From Mycobacterium sp. 852002-51163_SCH5372311 (GTDB lineage Bacteria; Actinomycetota; Actinomycetes; Mycobacteriales; Mycobacteriaceae): DNA of 48,685 nt. The DNA is taken from assembly GCF_001667115.1 (NCBI RefSeq), contig NZ_LZIJ01000024.1, positions 1 to 48,685 of the forward strand, given 5' to 3'. Below the pieces are notes generated by a model. The model was given only the letters and a program-made list of their open reading frames with translations, was not told where the DNA came from and ran no database searches. The position numbers were made by a program, and so were the translations under genes. Numbering within the stretch: the first letter of the stretch is position 1; each line of letters begins with the position of its first letter. Of this stretch, positions 9,054 to 18,324 are shown in pieces.

Positions 9054-9386
9054 ATGGGTATCGCTCTGAAACCTGTCAGATGGCTGGGCACCACTCGCAA
9101 CGACATCCGTGAGCAACGCCCGGCCATCCGTTATCAGTTTGGCCAGCAGCTGTTTCGACTTCAGATGGGGCTGATGCCGAATAACTACAAACCCATGGGC
9201 GCCGTGGGTCCTGGTGCGTACGAGATACGAGTGCAGGATGCCAACGGAATTGCGCGACTTGTTTACGTCGCGAAGTTCCATGGCGTGATTTGTGTCCTGC
9301 ACGTCTTCACGAAGAGGTCGCAGGCGACACCGAAGGAGGATCTCGACCTTGCCAGGAAGCGCTATCGAGAGGCAAGAGATGGCTGA
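9054..9386 (+). CDS. RelE/HigB-type toxin (phage-derived Gp49-like family)
   Basis: This 110-residue protein has the layout of the Gp49-like HigB toxins: KPVRWLG near the N-terminus, a central MGLMPNNYKPMGAVGPGAYE segment and a core strand LVYVAKFHGVICVLHVF followed by TKRSQATPKEDLDLARKRY. Known relatives are mRNA interferases that cut at the ribosome. The toxin precedes the antitoxin, the reversed order typical of higBA. Its stop lies inside the antitoxin gene (8-base overlap), so the two are translationally coupled. No ribosome site is seen before the ATG, in keeping with a leaderless transcript starting from the adjacent AT-rich box. Confidence 0.85.
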   Translation: MGIALKPVRWLGTTRNDIREQRPAIRYQFGQQLFRLQMGLMPNNYKPMGAVGPGAYEIRVQDANGIARLVYVAKFHGVICVLHVFTKRSQATPKEDLDLARKRYREARDG

Positions 9387-9711
9387 CAGTGTGTTCTACG
9401 ACCTTGCCGATACCCAAGAGCAGGCAGCCAACTTAACTGCGCGCGGTCTACTCATGGTCGCGATCGAGCAGCGGATCAGGGAAGAAGGTTGGACGCAGAC
9501 CGAAGCCGCCGCGCGGCTTCATGTGACGCAGCCTCGGGTTTCAGATCTCTTGAACGGAAAGATCAATAAGTTCAGTCTTGACGCCCTGGTCAACATGCTC
9601 GCACCAGTGGGCCTCACGTTCGATGTCCGGCGCCTGGAATCCCGGCGGGCTCCGAAGAAGGCGAGAAGCGGCCGTGTGCATCGTTCAACCAGAGCCAGAT
9701 CGCAGCCGTAA
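9379..9711 (+). CDS. HigA/XRE-type antitoxin
   Basis: This 110-residue protein with a helix-turn-helix of the XRE/HTH_37 type (about residues 33-75) includes GWTQTEAAARLHVTQPRVSDLLNGK. The first 30 residues hold an acidic helix that could bind the toxin, and the C-terminal tail is strongly basic (RAPKKARSGR). ATG 9379 is chosen because it sits directly after AGGCAAGAG and overlaps the toxin stop. The product is expected to neutralise the upstream toxin and repress the operon through the palindrome at 9034-9051. Confidence 0.85.
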   Translation: MADSVFYDLADTQEQAANLTARGLLMVAIEQRIREEGWTQTEAAARLHVTQPRVSDLLNGKINKFSLDALVNMLAPVGLTFDVRRLESRRAPKKARSGRVHRSTRARSQP

Positions 9712-9756
9712 TGCGCTCTCAAAGCGCTGACGATCAGACTTGCTCGCTCAACGACG

Positions 9757-12300
9757 CTATAGGCCCAACGCGGCCCGCAGCCGGCCCACGTTCATGCCGC
9801 CGCGCGCAGCCGCATCGGCGGGGAAGCTGTCGAGCAGCTTCATCAGGTCGCCGCGTCGGGTGGGATCGTCGGCGGCCTGGCGCGGAGTCTGGCCGTCGAG
9901 CGCGGGAATGGGTAGGTCGAGCCACTTCGTCTCGTACTCGCGGATGAATTCCTGGATGACGGTGGACATTTCGGGATCGTCTGGATCGAGCGCGTCCTCG
10001 TCGGCCATTGCGAACTGCTCGGCCATCTCGGCGGCTTCATCAACGTCGCGCACCGGATGGCGGGAGTCGTCGAGCACGCTCATATCGGGGTCCAGACGCG
10101 CCAGCGTGGCCAGCACGCGATCCATTCGCTTCTCGCTGTTGGTTTGCACCCGCAGCGCTTCGCCCTCGAGGACCAGCGTGGCCCGGATCCGCGACATGCC
10201 GTGGGTGCTGACGTGCTCGAACCACCGCGGCTCGTCGCCGACCCGATCGTAGGTGCCGTCGAGCAAGCCCTCGATCTCGGCCGCATCGGTGACCTCCACG
10301 ATGGCCTCGCAGATCGCCAGCGGATCGCCCTCGGTATTGGTCAGGGTGGCCGGCACAAACCGGCGGCTCAGCTGCGCCACCAACGACACCGGATCGGGGT
10401 CCGTGTCGAGCAGGTCGATCAGTGCGTCGCGCTCATGCAGCGCAACCGGTTCCAGGCCGCCGACGAACTGCATGCTGTCTCCGGCCGGCACCACACGCGC
10501 GCACACCAACTGCCCTGGCTTGAGCTGGCGGCTGGCCGTCGCTTCGCGCACCTCGTGCGTGTCGCCGGTGCGGACGTCGCGCACAGTGACGGACTGTCCG
10601 CGGCGGACCTGTTCCACCTCGAACACAGACCGGTCAACCAGCAGCCACTGCTGCGCAAGCAGCCGCTCGTCGTCGGGCAGCAGCTTGCCGCGGATGTCCA
10701 AAAACTCCTCAAACACGCCGCCCTCGAACAGCACCGCGTCCAGTACCAGCGGATCATTCATCGCTTCAGTCAGATCGTCAGGATCTTCGAGGGAATAACG
10801 GCAGCGCTCGTAGGCCACCTCGGCCAACAGCTCGTTCCACTCGGTCAGCACGGTGTGCTGGCAAGCCTTCGCATACAGCCAACCCACCCGCTCGGCGAGC
10901 GGCAACTGCTCGCGCCCCAGGTGGCATTTCTTGTATTTGCGGCCAGATCCGCACCAGCACAGCTGATTTCGGCCGAGGTCACGACGAGGCTCGCTTCGGT
11001 GGCGCTCCAGTAGTTCGACCAGTGGGTCGTCAGGCGAGGCTTCGGCGCGACGCAGCAGTGCCAAACCGTGCTCGACGTCGCCGCGATCGGAGGCGAAGCG
11101 GGCCAGGTCCAGCAACGGCAGCGGCCACTCAGGATCCATCGACTCGGCCGCCAGCAGTTCGCGTTCGGCCGCGTCGATGTCGCCGATCCGTTCCAGCGCC
11201 ACGGCACGCAGCCACCGACACGCCACCCGCGCCGGGCGGGCCACCTTCGGCTCCAGAACTTCGGCGAAGACGCCCAGCGAGGCCGGCTGGCCACGTCCGG
11301 CACCGATTGTTTCGTCCACCAGCAGACCGGCCAGTAGCGGATCGGCAAGGGCGGCTGCGACCTCGGCGACCGGATTATCGTCGTCTTGCCCCGCTGCGTC
11401 GTCGGGTGCCGTCGGCACCGCATCTGGTACCACGTGATCCGCGCCGACGGCTTCTACTATCTGCGACACCTGCTCGTATAGCTGAACCAGCGTGTACAGG
11501 ATGGCCGCATCGTCCTCGTCAAGGTCATATCGCCTTGCCAGCGCTGCCGACCCGCGATCGAATTCCCAAGAGGCGAAATCGAATCCGGCGGGCGCGAGCC
11601 ATTCGTCGCGACGCGCAAGACCGAAGTCGTCGACGATTTCGCAGAGCGGCAACAGCGGCTCGGTGAACAGCGCAGGGTCCGCGACACACGCGGTCCATAC
11701 CGCGGAGTCAAAGTACACCGGCTCGTCGGGATCGAGCGTTGCGGCCAGTCGTTCTCCCGCCGCGCCATGCCCGACCGCTGTCACCCGCTCGACCACAAAC
11801 CCGTCATCGCTCAGCCGCACGCCGACCACGTCGCCCTCGGCGACGCCCAAACCTTCCAGCGTGCCCGGCGTCAAGAGCAGTGCCCCATACCCGACCACCT
11901 CGTCGGAAATGCCCCGCTGCTCGAGCAACTCGTCGTCGAAGTCCGCCATCGCCACTTGCGCTGGTGAACCATCGGCGAAGCGCTGATACTGCTCGTACTC
12001 GCTCAGGGTGGTAATCGGGGCGAGGTCCGGCGTCACCCGCAGTAGGTCGTGGGCCACCTCGTCTGCGCCGAGCCGATGGGTGAACACCCGGCCGGCTATC
12101 AGTGTCGGCAGCCAGATCCAGCGATCGTCGACCAATTGCCTTGTGGGGAACTCGATTTCGATACGGACCGCGCGCAATATCTGATCCGGATCGACCACGC
12201 CGCTGTCGCGCAGTCGTCGTTCGATCTCGGCCTCGTCCAACGGGCCGTGTTCGGTCAGAACTCTCGCAAGGACCTGCTTCGCGTCGAACGGTTCCGCCAC
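9757..12300 (-). CDS. Large SEC-C motif protein of unknown function
   Basis: This is an 847-residue protein. A zinc-binding SEC-C motif lies in the middle (CWCGSGRKYKKCH, Cys448, Cys450, Cys459, His460), preceded by a TPR-like helical region (about 358-432). The N-terminal third resembles a winged-helix segment (about 5-60), and the C-terminal half is a mixed domain I do not recognise. Near the end, PALDGQTPRQAADDP resembles the toxin-binding segment of Xre/MbcA/ParS antitoxins, which may be chance. I set the start at GTG 12300 because AGGGTGG lies just upstream and homology-like sequence begins there; the longer open frame up to 12615 overlaps the DedA gene. Eleven bases separate it from that gene, so the two are probably co-transcribed. 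SEC-C is known from SecA tails and many nucleic-acid proteins. Confidence 0.75.
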   Translation of the reverse strand: MAEPFDAKQVLARVLTEHGPLDEAEIERRLRDSGVVDPDQILRAVRIEIEFPTRQLVDDRWIWLPTLIAGRVFTHRLGADEVAHDLLRVTPDLAPITTLSEYEQYQRFADGSPAQVAMADFDDELLEQRGISDEVVGYGALLLTPGTLEGLGVAEGDVVGVRLSDDGFVVERVTAVGHGAAGERLAATLDPDEPVYFDSAVWTACVADPALFTEPLLPLCEIVDDFGLARRDEWLAPAGFDFASWEFDRGSAALARRYDLDEDDAAILYTLVQLYEQVSQIVEAVGADHVVPDAVPTAPDDAAGQDDDNPVAEVAAALADPLLAGLLVDETIGAGRGQPASLGVFAEVLEPKVARPARVACRWLRAVALERIGDIDAAERELLAAESMDPEWPLPLLDLARFASDRGDVEHGLALLRRAEASPDDPLVELLERHRSEPRRDLGRNQLCWCGSGRKYKKCHLGREQLPLAERVGWLYAKACQHTVLTEWNELLAEVAYERCRYSLEDPDDLTEAMNDPLVLDAVLFEGGVFEEFLDIRGKLLPDDERLLAQQWLLVDRSVFEVEQVRRGQSVTVRDVRTGDTHEVREATASRQLKPGQLVCARVVPAGDSMQFVGGLEPVALHERDALIDLLDTDPDPVSLVAQLSRRFVPATLTNTEGDPLAICEAIVEVTDAAEIEGLLDGTYDRVGDEPRWFEHVSTHGMSRIRATLVLEGEALRVQTNSEKRMDRVLATLARLDPDMSVLDDSRHPVRDVDEAAEMAEQFAMADEDALDPDDPEMSTVIQEFIREYETKWLDLPIPALDGQTPRQAADDPTRRGDLMKLLDSFPADAAARGGMNVGRLRAALGL

Positions 12301-12311
12301 GGAAAACCACC

Positions 12312-13022
12312 CTATGCCGCTGGCGGCAACGGTGGGGAGCCGCCCGCCCGTTGTCGCCATTTTCGATATCCACGCCGTGCCGCGAACGCACCGACGATGG
12401 CGGTCACGCACCACACCGCGATCGCTGCGTATGCCAGCGGCGCCGACCGGTCCCGGATCGAAGCGCCGAGCGCGGTGTAGACGAATGCACGCGGCGCCGA
12501 GCCAATGAACGAGCCGACGGCCATCTGCCACAACGGAACTCCGAATGCCCCGAAGGCATACGAAGCAAGTGCATCTGATATGCCGGGGACGAACCGCTGG
12601 CCGACGACCGCCCATAGTCCACGTCGTTCCACCAGCGCGTCAATGCGGTCCGCGCGCTTCGTCCCCAATAGTGCCCGCGCGCCGTCTCGGCCGGCCCGGC
12701 GCCCGACACGGCTCGCGACGATAGCGGTTCCCACCGCCGCACTCAGCGTCACCAAGATCCCGACCACAGGGCCGAACAGCAACCCGCTGCCCGCGGCCAG
12801 GATCGAACCCGGAACGAACACCGCGCCCAGGAGGGCCGATGCCACCACGTAGGTCAGTGGCGCCACCGGCCCCGTCGCCGGAACCGCGCGACGCACCGCC
12901 TCGACGTCGATGACTCGGGCGACGGCTACCAGGTAGAACATTCCGAGCAGGAAGCCGGCGAACAGGCTGAGCTGCACGACGTGGCGTCGTCGGGACGGGG
13001 GCACGGGGGCGTCGTCAACCAT
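12312..13022 (-). CDS. DedA/TVP38 (SNARE-associated) family membrane protein
   Basis: This 236-residue membrane protein has about five hydrophobic segments (roughly 15-37, 52-75, 78-100, 163-183 and 195-215). The loop with GSILAAGSGLLFGPVVG and the later FVPGISDALASYAFG and PRAFVYTALG follow the TVP38/TMEM64 pattern of the DedA superfamily. Related proteins act in lipid scrambling or transport across the membrane. In M. tuberculosis a similar protein is Rv0625c, close to Rv0628c, so the neighbourhood is partly conserved. It is the first gene of a two-gene minus-strand unit with the SEC-C protein. Confidence 0.8.
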   Translation of the reverse strand: MVDDAPVPPSRRRHVVQLSLFAGFLLGMFYLVAVARVIDVEAVRRAVPATGPVAPLTYVVASALLGAVFVPGSILAAGSGLLFGPVVGILVTLSAAVGTAIVASRVGRRAGRDGARALLGTKRADRIDALVERRGLWAVVGQRFVPGISDALASYAFGAFGVPLWQMAVGSFIGSAPRAFVYTALGASIRDRSAPLAYAAIAVWCVTAIVGAFAARRGYRKWRQRAGGSPPLPPAA

Positions 13023-13274
13023 ATCGCCTGCGATTCTTCCGCACGGGCAGAAGCGTGGGTGCCTCGGAGGAGGCGGGACCTGGCACCGTCTGCGCAGCGA
13101 TTTTCGCGGTATTGACTACCGCGCTCGGAAATTTCCTGCGGCAACGGCATTCAAGTCACACCAGCCACATCAGTCCCCTGCGTGGCTTGTCCAGATATTT
13201 GGCAAGTGATATCGCCGGCGCTATCAATTTGCGAGCCATAACATGGCCTGCGTTTTGGTACCAAAGTGGCCTGT

Positions 13275-13298
13275 GTGACGAGCGGCTCGACTCGTCAC
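13275..13298. terminator. Hairpin overlapping the recD stop codon
   Basis: GTGACGAG (13275-13282) and CTCGTCAC (13291-13298) form a perfect 8-bp stem with an 8-base loop. The recD stop codon (13295-13297) lies in the right arm. No T-run follows, as is common for mycobacterial terminators. It probably marks the end of the recCBD transcript. Confidence 0.45.
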
Positions 13299-15037
13299 GG
13301 ACGTACGGTCCCACGTAGGCGCTGCGCCAGACCGCTGGCTCGCGCCGCGCGGCGGCCGATCGCAGCCCGGACGGACGCGTCCGAACCGACCACGCGCACC
13401 TTGCCCTCGGCGCGAGTCACCGCGGTGTAGAACAATTCCCGCGTCAGCAACCGCGAGTCCTCGGACGGCAACAGCACCGTCACTTCGCCGGCTTGGCTGC
13501 CCTGGGACTTGTGGATCGTCATCGCGTGCATGGTCTCGACGTCGCTCAACCGGCTGGTTGCGAAGTCCAGCGGCCCTGTGGCAGCGGCGACGGCAGCGCG
13601 CAGACCGTCGGGACCTGCCACCGTCACACCGGTATCACCGTTGTAGACCCGCAACCCGTAGTCGTTCGCAGTCACCAGCAGCGGGCGCCCGGCGTACCAC
13701 TCCGACCACGGCGGCAGACCCGTCTGCTCCGAAAGCCACTTCTCCACTTGCCGATTCCAGTGCCGAACACCGAAAGGCCCATGCCGGTGGGCGCACAGCA
13801 GCCTGTGTTCGTCCAGCGTCGCCAGTGCGGTATCGGCCGCCCCCAGCACCGCGGCCTCCCGCAGCCGAAGCGCGTGCGGCATCAGGATCGACCGCAGCCG
13901 CTCGGTCGGGTCCTCGTCCTCGATGAACTCGATGTGCTCGTCACCCGATCGCAGCAGCGCCAACGCATTGTCCGCTTCGCCGGTGCGGATCGCCTCCGCG
14001 AGCAAGCCGATCGACCGCCCGAACCGATACGACGTCCGCAGCTCCGCGACCCGCACATCGTCGCGGCCCGACAGGCCGTCCACCAAGTCCGCGAGCACCG
14101 CACCGGCTTCCACCGACGCGAGTTGGTCGGCATCGCCGACCAGGATCAGCCGTGCATCCGGACGTACCGCTTCCAGTAGCCGCGCCATCAAAGTCAGCGA
14201 CACCATCGAGGTCTCGTCGACCACAATCACGTCGTGTGGCAGCCGATTAGCGCGATCGTGCCGGAAGCGTGACGACGAATCGGGTCTGCGACCCAGCAGC
14301 CGATGCAGCGTCGTCGCCCGCAGCTCTACCAGCCGCGCGCGATCGGACGCATCAAGCTTGGCAACCTGCCCCTGGACCGCTTCGGCCAGTCGCGCCGCGG
14401 CCTTGCCAGTCGGCGCTGCCAACGCGATCCGCGGCTGCCCCGAGCCGCCGAGCTCGGCCTGCTCGGCAACCAGCGCCAGCAGTCTTGCGACCGTGGTGGT
14501 CTTGCCGGTGCCGGGACCGCCGGTGAGGACCGTGACCGCTTGCGACAGAGCGACTTCCGCCGCTTCCCGCTGCTCCCGGTAGCCTGAAGGGAAAAGTCGC
14601 TCACAATCGGGCATCTTGACGGGTGTCGTCGAAGCCAGCCGCGCGAGCAGGTCGTCGCACACCTGCTTTTCCTCGCGCCAGTAGCGGTCAAGGTAGAGCA
14701 GGTGGTCGTCGTGGAGATGCAGCACCGGCGGGTCAGCCAACAGCGTGCTCGAGCGCACCGCGGCCAGCCACTCCGCCGGATCGGGCCACACCGCATCGTC
14801 TTGCAAGGCCGATCCCACCACACGCGCGACCGTCGCCAGGTCGACGCACACCGATCCGCCCCGCAGCGCCCGCACGGCCAGCGCTACCGCCAGCGCCACC
14901 TGTTCGTCCGTCTCCTGGCCCAATTCGCAGAGCCGTTGCGCAACACGCACATCGGCCACGTCAAGCACACCGGCTTCGTTGAAGGCCCGCAGTACGCCGG
15001 GTGCTCGGATGGCGACCTCGACATCGGTGAGCGTCAT
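13295..15037 (-). CDS. recD: RecBCD subunit RecD, 5'-3' helicase
   Basis: This 580-residue SF1B helicase is close to the length of M. tuberculosis RecD (about 575, from memory). An N-terminal domain (about 1-150) is followed by the Walker A motif GGPGTGKTT (173-181), Walker B VIVVDETSMVS, the SF1 motif LVGDADQLASVEAG, and near the end AMTIHKSQGSQAGEV and ELFYTAVTRAEGKV (motifs V and VI). It moves along the 5'-ended strand within the RecBCD complex. ATG 15037 overlaps the recB stop (ATGA), so it is translated as the last member of recC-recB-recD. Mycobacterial RecBCD acts mainly in single-strand annealing, whereas AdnAB resects breaks for homologous recombination. Confidence 0.95.
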   Translation of the reverse strand: MTLTDVEVAIRAPGVLRAFNEAGVLDVADVRVAQRLCELGQETDEQVALAVALAVRALRGGSVCVDLATVARVVGSALQDDAVWPDPAEWLAAVRSSTLLADPPVLHLHDDHLLYLDRYWREEKQVCDDLLARLASTTPVKMPDCERLFPSGYREQREAAEVALSQAVTVLTGGPGTGKTTTVARLLALVAEQAELGGSGQPRIALAAPTGKAAARLAEAVQGQVAKLDASDRARLVELRATTLHRLLGRRPDSSSRFRHDRANRLPHDVIVVDETSMVSLTLMARLLEAVRPDARLILVGDADQLASVEAGAVLADLVDGLSGRDDVRVAELRTSYRFGRSIGLLAEAIRTGEADNALALLRSGDEHIEFIEDEDPTERLRSILMPHALRLREAAVLGAADTALATLDEHRLLCAHRHGPFGVRHWNRQVEKWLSEQTGLPPWSEWYAGRPLLVTANDYGLRVYNGDTGVTVAGPDGLRAAVAAATGPLDFATSRLSDVETMHAMTIHKSQGSQAGEVTVLLPSEDSRLLTRELFYTAVTRAEGKVRVVGSDASVRAAIGRRAARASGLAQRLRGTVRP

Positions 15038-18000
15038 GCCGCCCGCCGCCCCTCGTCCAGACGATCGGACAGCGCCGTTACCAGCCCGGCCGGCGGCTGC
15101 CAGCTGAACACTCCGCACGGATGCCCGTCGACCACCGGCGTATCCGCGCCGCACATGCCCCGCACGAACACGTACAACACCCCGCCCACGTGCCGCGCCG
15201 CGTCGTAACCGGGCACCCGCCAGCGCAGAAAGCGGTGCAGCACAACGGTATACAGCAACGCCTGCAACGGATAATCCGAATGCAACATGGCCTCTGCCAA
15301 CCGTTCGCGGCGGTAATCGGCAGCGGTGTCGCCGAGGTGGTTGGTCTTGTAGTCAACCACCAGGTAGCGCTGGTCGGGAAGGCGCAGTACCGCATCGATC
15401 GAGCCCGTCAGATATCCGCGCAGCGACTGATCACCCAACCCGCCCGAGGCCAATCGGTCGGCGTACGACGCCAGTGGGTCATCGGCGGGCAGATGCGCTC
15501 GCAGCAGCTCACCTACGTCCGACAAGGAGACGTCAGGCGCGGCGCCACGCGCGTCGCCGCCGGCCAACGGAATCTCGAACTCCAACTCGCGCAACCGATC
15601 CCGCAGCCCGATCTCGCGTAGCGTCAACCCGCCGGCCAACGGTCCCAGCGGGGTGTCGTTCATGGGCACCAACGCGGCCCCTAGCTCGGTAGCGCCGACA
15701 CCGATGGGCCACCACGCCAACTGTCGACGAACCTGCTCTGCCAGCGCGGCCGCCAAGTCGGGCACACCCGGATCCGTGGCCTCGAGCACCGCGTGCACCA
15801 GCGACCCGAATGCGGCACCGGCCGGCATCCCGGTCAGCGGCGAAGCTAAGTCATCGAAGTCGTCGCCATCGCCAGGCACGGTGACCACGACGTCGTCCAC
15901 CTCGTCGTCGCGCACGTCAACCTCCGGTTCGCTCTGGGTGCCGACGAGACCGGCGGATTCGCTGCCACGAATCAAGGCCGAATAGGAAGTGCGTCGCCAG
16001 CTGGTGTCGATTGCCCGATGGAAGTGCCGTACTTCGAAATGGGAATCCGGCAGCGCGGCGGGCTTAACCGCCGGCGTCGCTATCGTCGATTCCTCCACCG
16101 CGGGTCCGCCGGCGTCCTGCCACCGGCCGAACAACGTCCACGCGTCTTCGTCGGTGATCGCGGAGTCGCACTTGTCCGGCACCTGCGCCTCATCCAGGCT
16201 GCGACCGCGCAACAGCCTGGTCAAGCCGCCGTTGCGCTCGTCCCACGACGGCGCCCACCATGCCACGACCTGTGACTGCGCCCGGGTCAGCGCGACATAG
16301 GTGAGCCGAATGTTGTTGCGCGCCTCTTCGGTTCGGTGCAGTTCTTCGACTTGGCGGCGATCGGGGCTGCCCTTACCGCCGATGTGCAGACAGCGTGTTC
16401 CGTTCTCTTCGTGATACAGCAGAATGTCGCTCTTGCGGACATTCCGGTTGAAGGCGAACGGCAGATAGACGATCGGGAACTGCAGTCCCTTGGCCACGAA
16501 GACCGTCATGATCTGCACCGCGGCCGCGTCGCTGTCCAGACGGCGGTTGCGTTCGGACTCACCGCTGCGGTCGGCGCACTGCCGCCGCAGCCAGTCCCGC
16601 AGCGCCGGTAGCCCGGAGTGCTCCCGATGCGCGATCTCGTGCAGCAGCTGCGCGATGTGGGCCAGGTCGGTCATGTGCCGCTCGCCGCCGTGCTGCGCGA
16701 GCACCCGGCGGCCCATGCCGTGCAGCTGCGCGGCTTCGAAGACCGCTGCCATGCCGCGCTGCCGAGCGTGTGAGGCCCACTCCCGCAGCGTGGCGGCCAC
16801 TCGGTCGGTGAGCTTATCGCCTTCGGCGGCAAGGGTTTCCGCGGTCTCCCCGAAGAACATAGTGCACGCCGCGGCGCGAACCAGCCCGCTGCGGTGCGGG
16901 GCATCGAAGGCTTCCAGCAGACACAGCCAGTCTTTGGCGGCCTGCGACTCGAACACGTCGGTGTCGCCGGTGTAGATCGCCGGAATACCGGCGGCGGCAA
17001 GGGCGTCCCGGCAAGCGCGTGCGTCCTTGTGCTGCTCGACGATCACCGCGATATCCCCGGCCGCGACCGGCCGATCGTCGTAGGTGGCGCCGGAGGCGAG
17101 CAGCGATCCGATGTCGGCGGCCAGATCCCTCGGAATGTGCCGCCGCAGAATGTCGATCGGGATGTTGTCTATTTCGTCGTAGCCCAGAGCGGGGCGTTTG
17201 ACGACGCGCAGCCGGAACGGCGCGTCATGCGGAGCACCGGTGAGGCGGCGTCCGTGGTGACGAGCGTGGATTTCGTGTACGACGATGTCCGGGTGGCCGA
17301 GTGCCGCCCCGCGCAGCACGGTCTGCAAGCTGTCCACCAGCGCGGAGTCACTGCGCCAGTTGACGCCCAGCGTGTACCGGGCTTCGGCTGTGCGGGCGGC
17401 CTCCAGATAGGTGTGGATGTCACCGCCGCGGAAACCGTAGATGGCCTGCTTCGGGTCACCGATCAGAATCAGGGTGGAGTGACCCGCGAACGCGCATTCC
17501 AGCACCCGCCATTGGATCGGATCGGTGTCCTGGAACTCGTCGACCAGGACGATGCGCCACCGCCCGCGCATCCGCTCTCGTGCCGGTGAGTCTTCTGCGG
17601 CAAGAGCTTTCGCGAGCCCGGTCAACAAATCGTTGAAGCCGACGACGCCCAGCCGGCGTTTGCGGCGTTCGAGTTCGCCGCACAGGGCCGCGGCGAACCG
17701 TAGTCGGGCCGCGGGTGCGCTCTCCGGTTCGGGATCAAGCGGTCGCAGCTGCGCACACGGGTCGTCGACGACGTCACGGGCGAGGGTCAGCGCATCTTTG
17801 TAGGCCAGCACGGGCTCGTTGTCGCCGCCCCCGAACCGGGCGAGGTAGAGGTCGTCGACGATTTCGCCGACCAGGTCGTCGAGACTCTCCTGAAGCGCGA
17901 CGTCGGCGGCGGTATCCCCGGCAACGCCAAGCGATTTCAGTACCGACCCGCAGAATTCGTGCGTGGTCGCGATGGTGGCCGCGTCGAAGTTCGCCAGCGC

Positions 18001-18324
18001 GTCACGCAGACGCGTGCGACTTTCGTCGCGCTCGCTTTCGGTGCCACGCATGAGGTGCGCGACGAGGTCGTCTGCCGGTGGCATGCGGCCCTCCAAGGCG
18101 GTCAGCGCCCGAAAGATCTGATCGCGCACCCGTTCCCGTAGCTCCCGGCTGGCGGCGCGGTTGAACGTGATCAGCAACATCTCGTCGAGCGTCGCGGCGG
18201 TCTCGGCGAGATAGCGAGTGACCAGCGCGGCCAGCGCGAATGTCTTGCCGGTGCCGGCGCTGGCTTCCAGCACCGTGGTGGAGCCCGGCTTCGGCAGCGG
18301 GCCCACCAAGTCGAACGGGTCCAT
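15034..18324 (-). CDS. recB: RecBCD subunit RecB, 3'-5' helicase and nuclease
   Basis: This 1096-residue UvrD-like SF1A helicase carries a C-terminal nuclease domain. Walker A is ASAGTGKTFA (about 21-30). Further motifs are VLVDEFQDTDPIQW (Walker B), LIGDPKQAIYGFRGGD, and LTYVALTRAQSQVVAWW (motif VI). The nuclease domain shows GSLVHAVLEAT with its metal-binding His, and YLVVDYKTNHLG with the catalytic Asp and Lys. All catalytic parts appear present, so the subunit should unwind and degrade DNA. The start is ATG 18324, which shares a base with the recC stop (TGATG); the much longer open frame up to 18777 lies inside recC and is not used. Confidence 0.95.
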   Translation of the reverse strand: MDPFDLVGPLPKPGSTTVLEASAGTGKTFALAALVTRYLAETAATLDEMLLITFNRAASRELRERVRDQIFRALTALEGRMPPADDLVAHLMRGTESERDESRTRLRDALANFDAATIATTHEFCGSVLKSLGVAGDTAADVALQESLDDLVGEIVDDLYLARFGGGDNEPVLAYKDALTLARDVVDDPCAQLRPLDPEPESAPAARLRFAAALCGELERRKRRLGVVGFNDLLTGLAKALAAEDSPARERMRGRWRIVLVDEFQDTDPIQWRVLECAFAGHSTLILIGDPKQAIYGFRGGDIHTYLEAARTAEARYTLGVNWRSDSALVDSLQTVLRGAALGHPDIVVHEIHARHHGRRLTGAPHDAPFRLRVVKRPALGYDEIDNIPIDILRRHIPRDLAADIGSLLASGATYDDRPVAAGDIAVIVEQHKDARACRDALAAAGIPAIYTGDTDVFESQAAKDWLCLLEAFDAPHRSGLVRAAACTMFFGETAETLAAEGDKLTDRVAATLREWASHARQRGMAAVFEAAQLHGMGRRVLAQHGGERHMTDLAHIAQLLHEIAHREHSGLPALRDWLRRQCADRSGESERNRRLDSDAAAVQIMTVFVAKGLQFPIVYLPFAFNRNVRKSDILLYHEENGTRCLHIGGKGSPDRRQVEELHRTEEARNNIRLTYVALTRAQSQVVAWWAPSWDERNGGLTRLLRGRSLDEAQVPDKCDSAITDEDAWTLFGRWQDAGGPAVEESTIATPAVKPAALPDSHFEVRHFHRAIDTSWRRTSYSALIRGSESAGLVGTQSEPEVDVRDDEVDDVVVTVPGDGDDFDDLASPLTGMPAGAAFGSLVHAVLEATDPGVPDLAAALAEQVRRQLAWWPIGVGATELGAALVPMNDTPLGPLAGGLTLREIGLRDRLRELEFEIPLAGGDARGAAPDVSLSDVGELLRAHLPADDPLASYADRLASGGLGDQSLRGYLTGSIDAVLRLPDQRYLVVDYKTNHLGDTAADYRRERLAEAMLHSDYPLQALLYTVVLHRFLRWRVPGYDAARHVGGVLYVFVRGMCGADTPVVDGHPCGVFSWQPPAGLVTALSDRLDEGRRAA

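Noticed and set aside
12301..12615. Longer SEC-C protein starting at 12615
   Set aside because: The extra part overlaps the DedA gene and has no ribosome site; GTG 12300 has AGGGTGG upstream.
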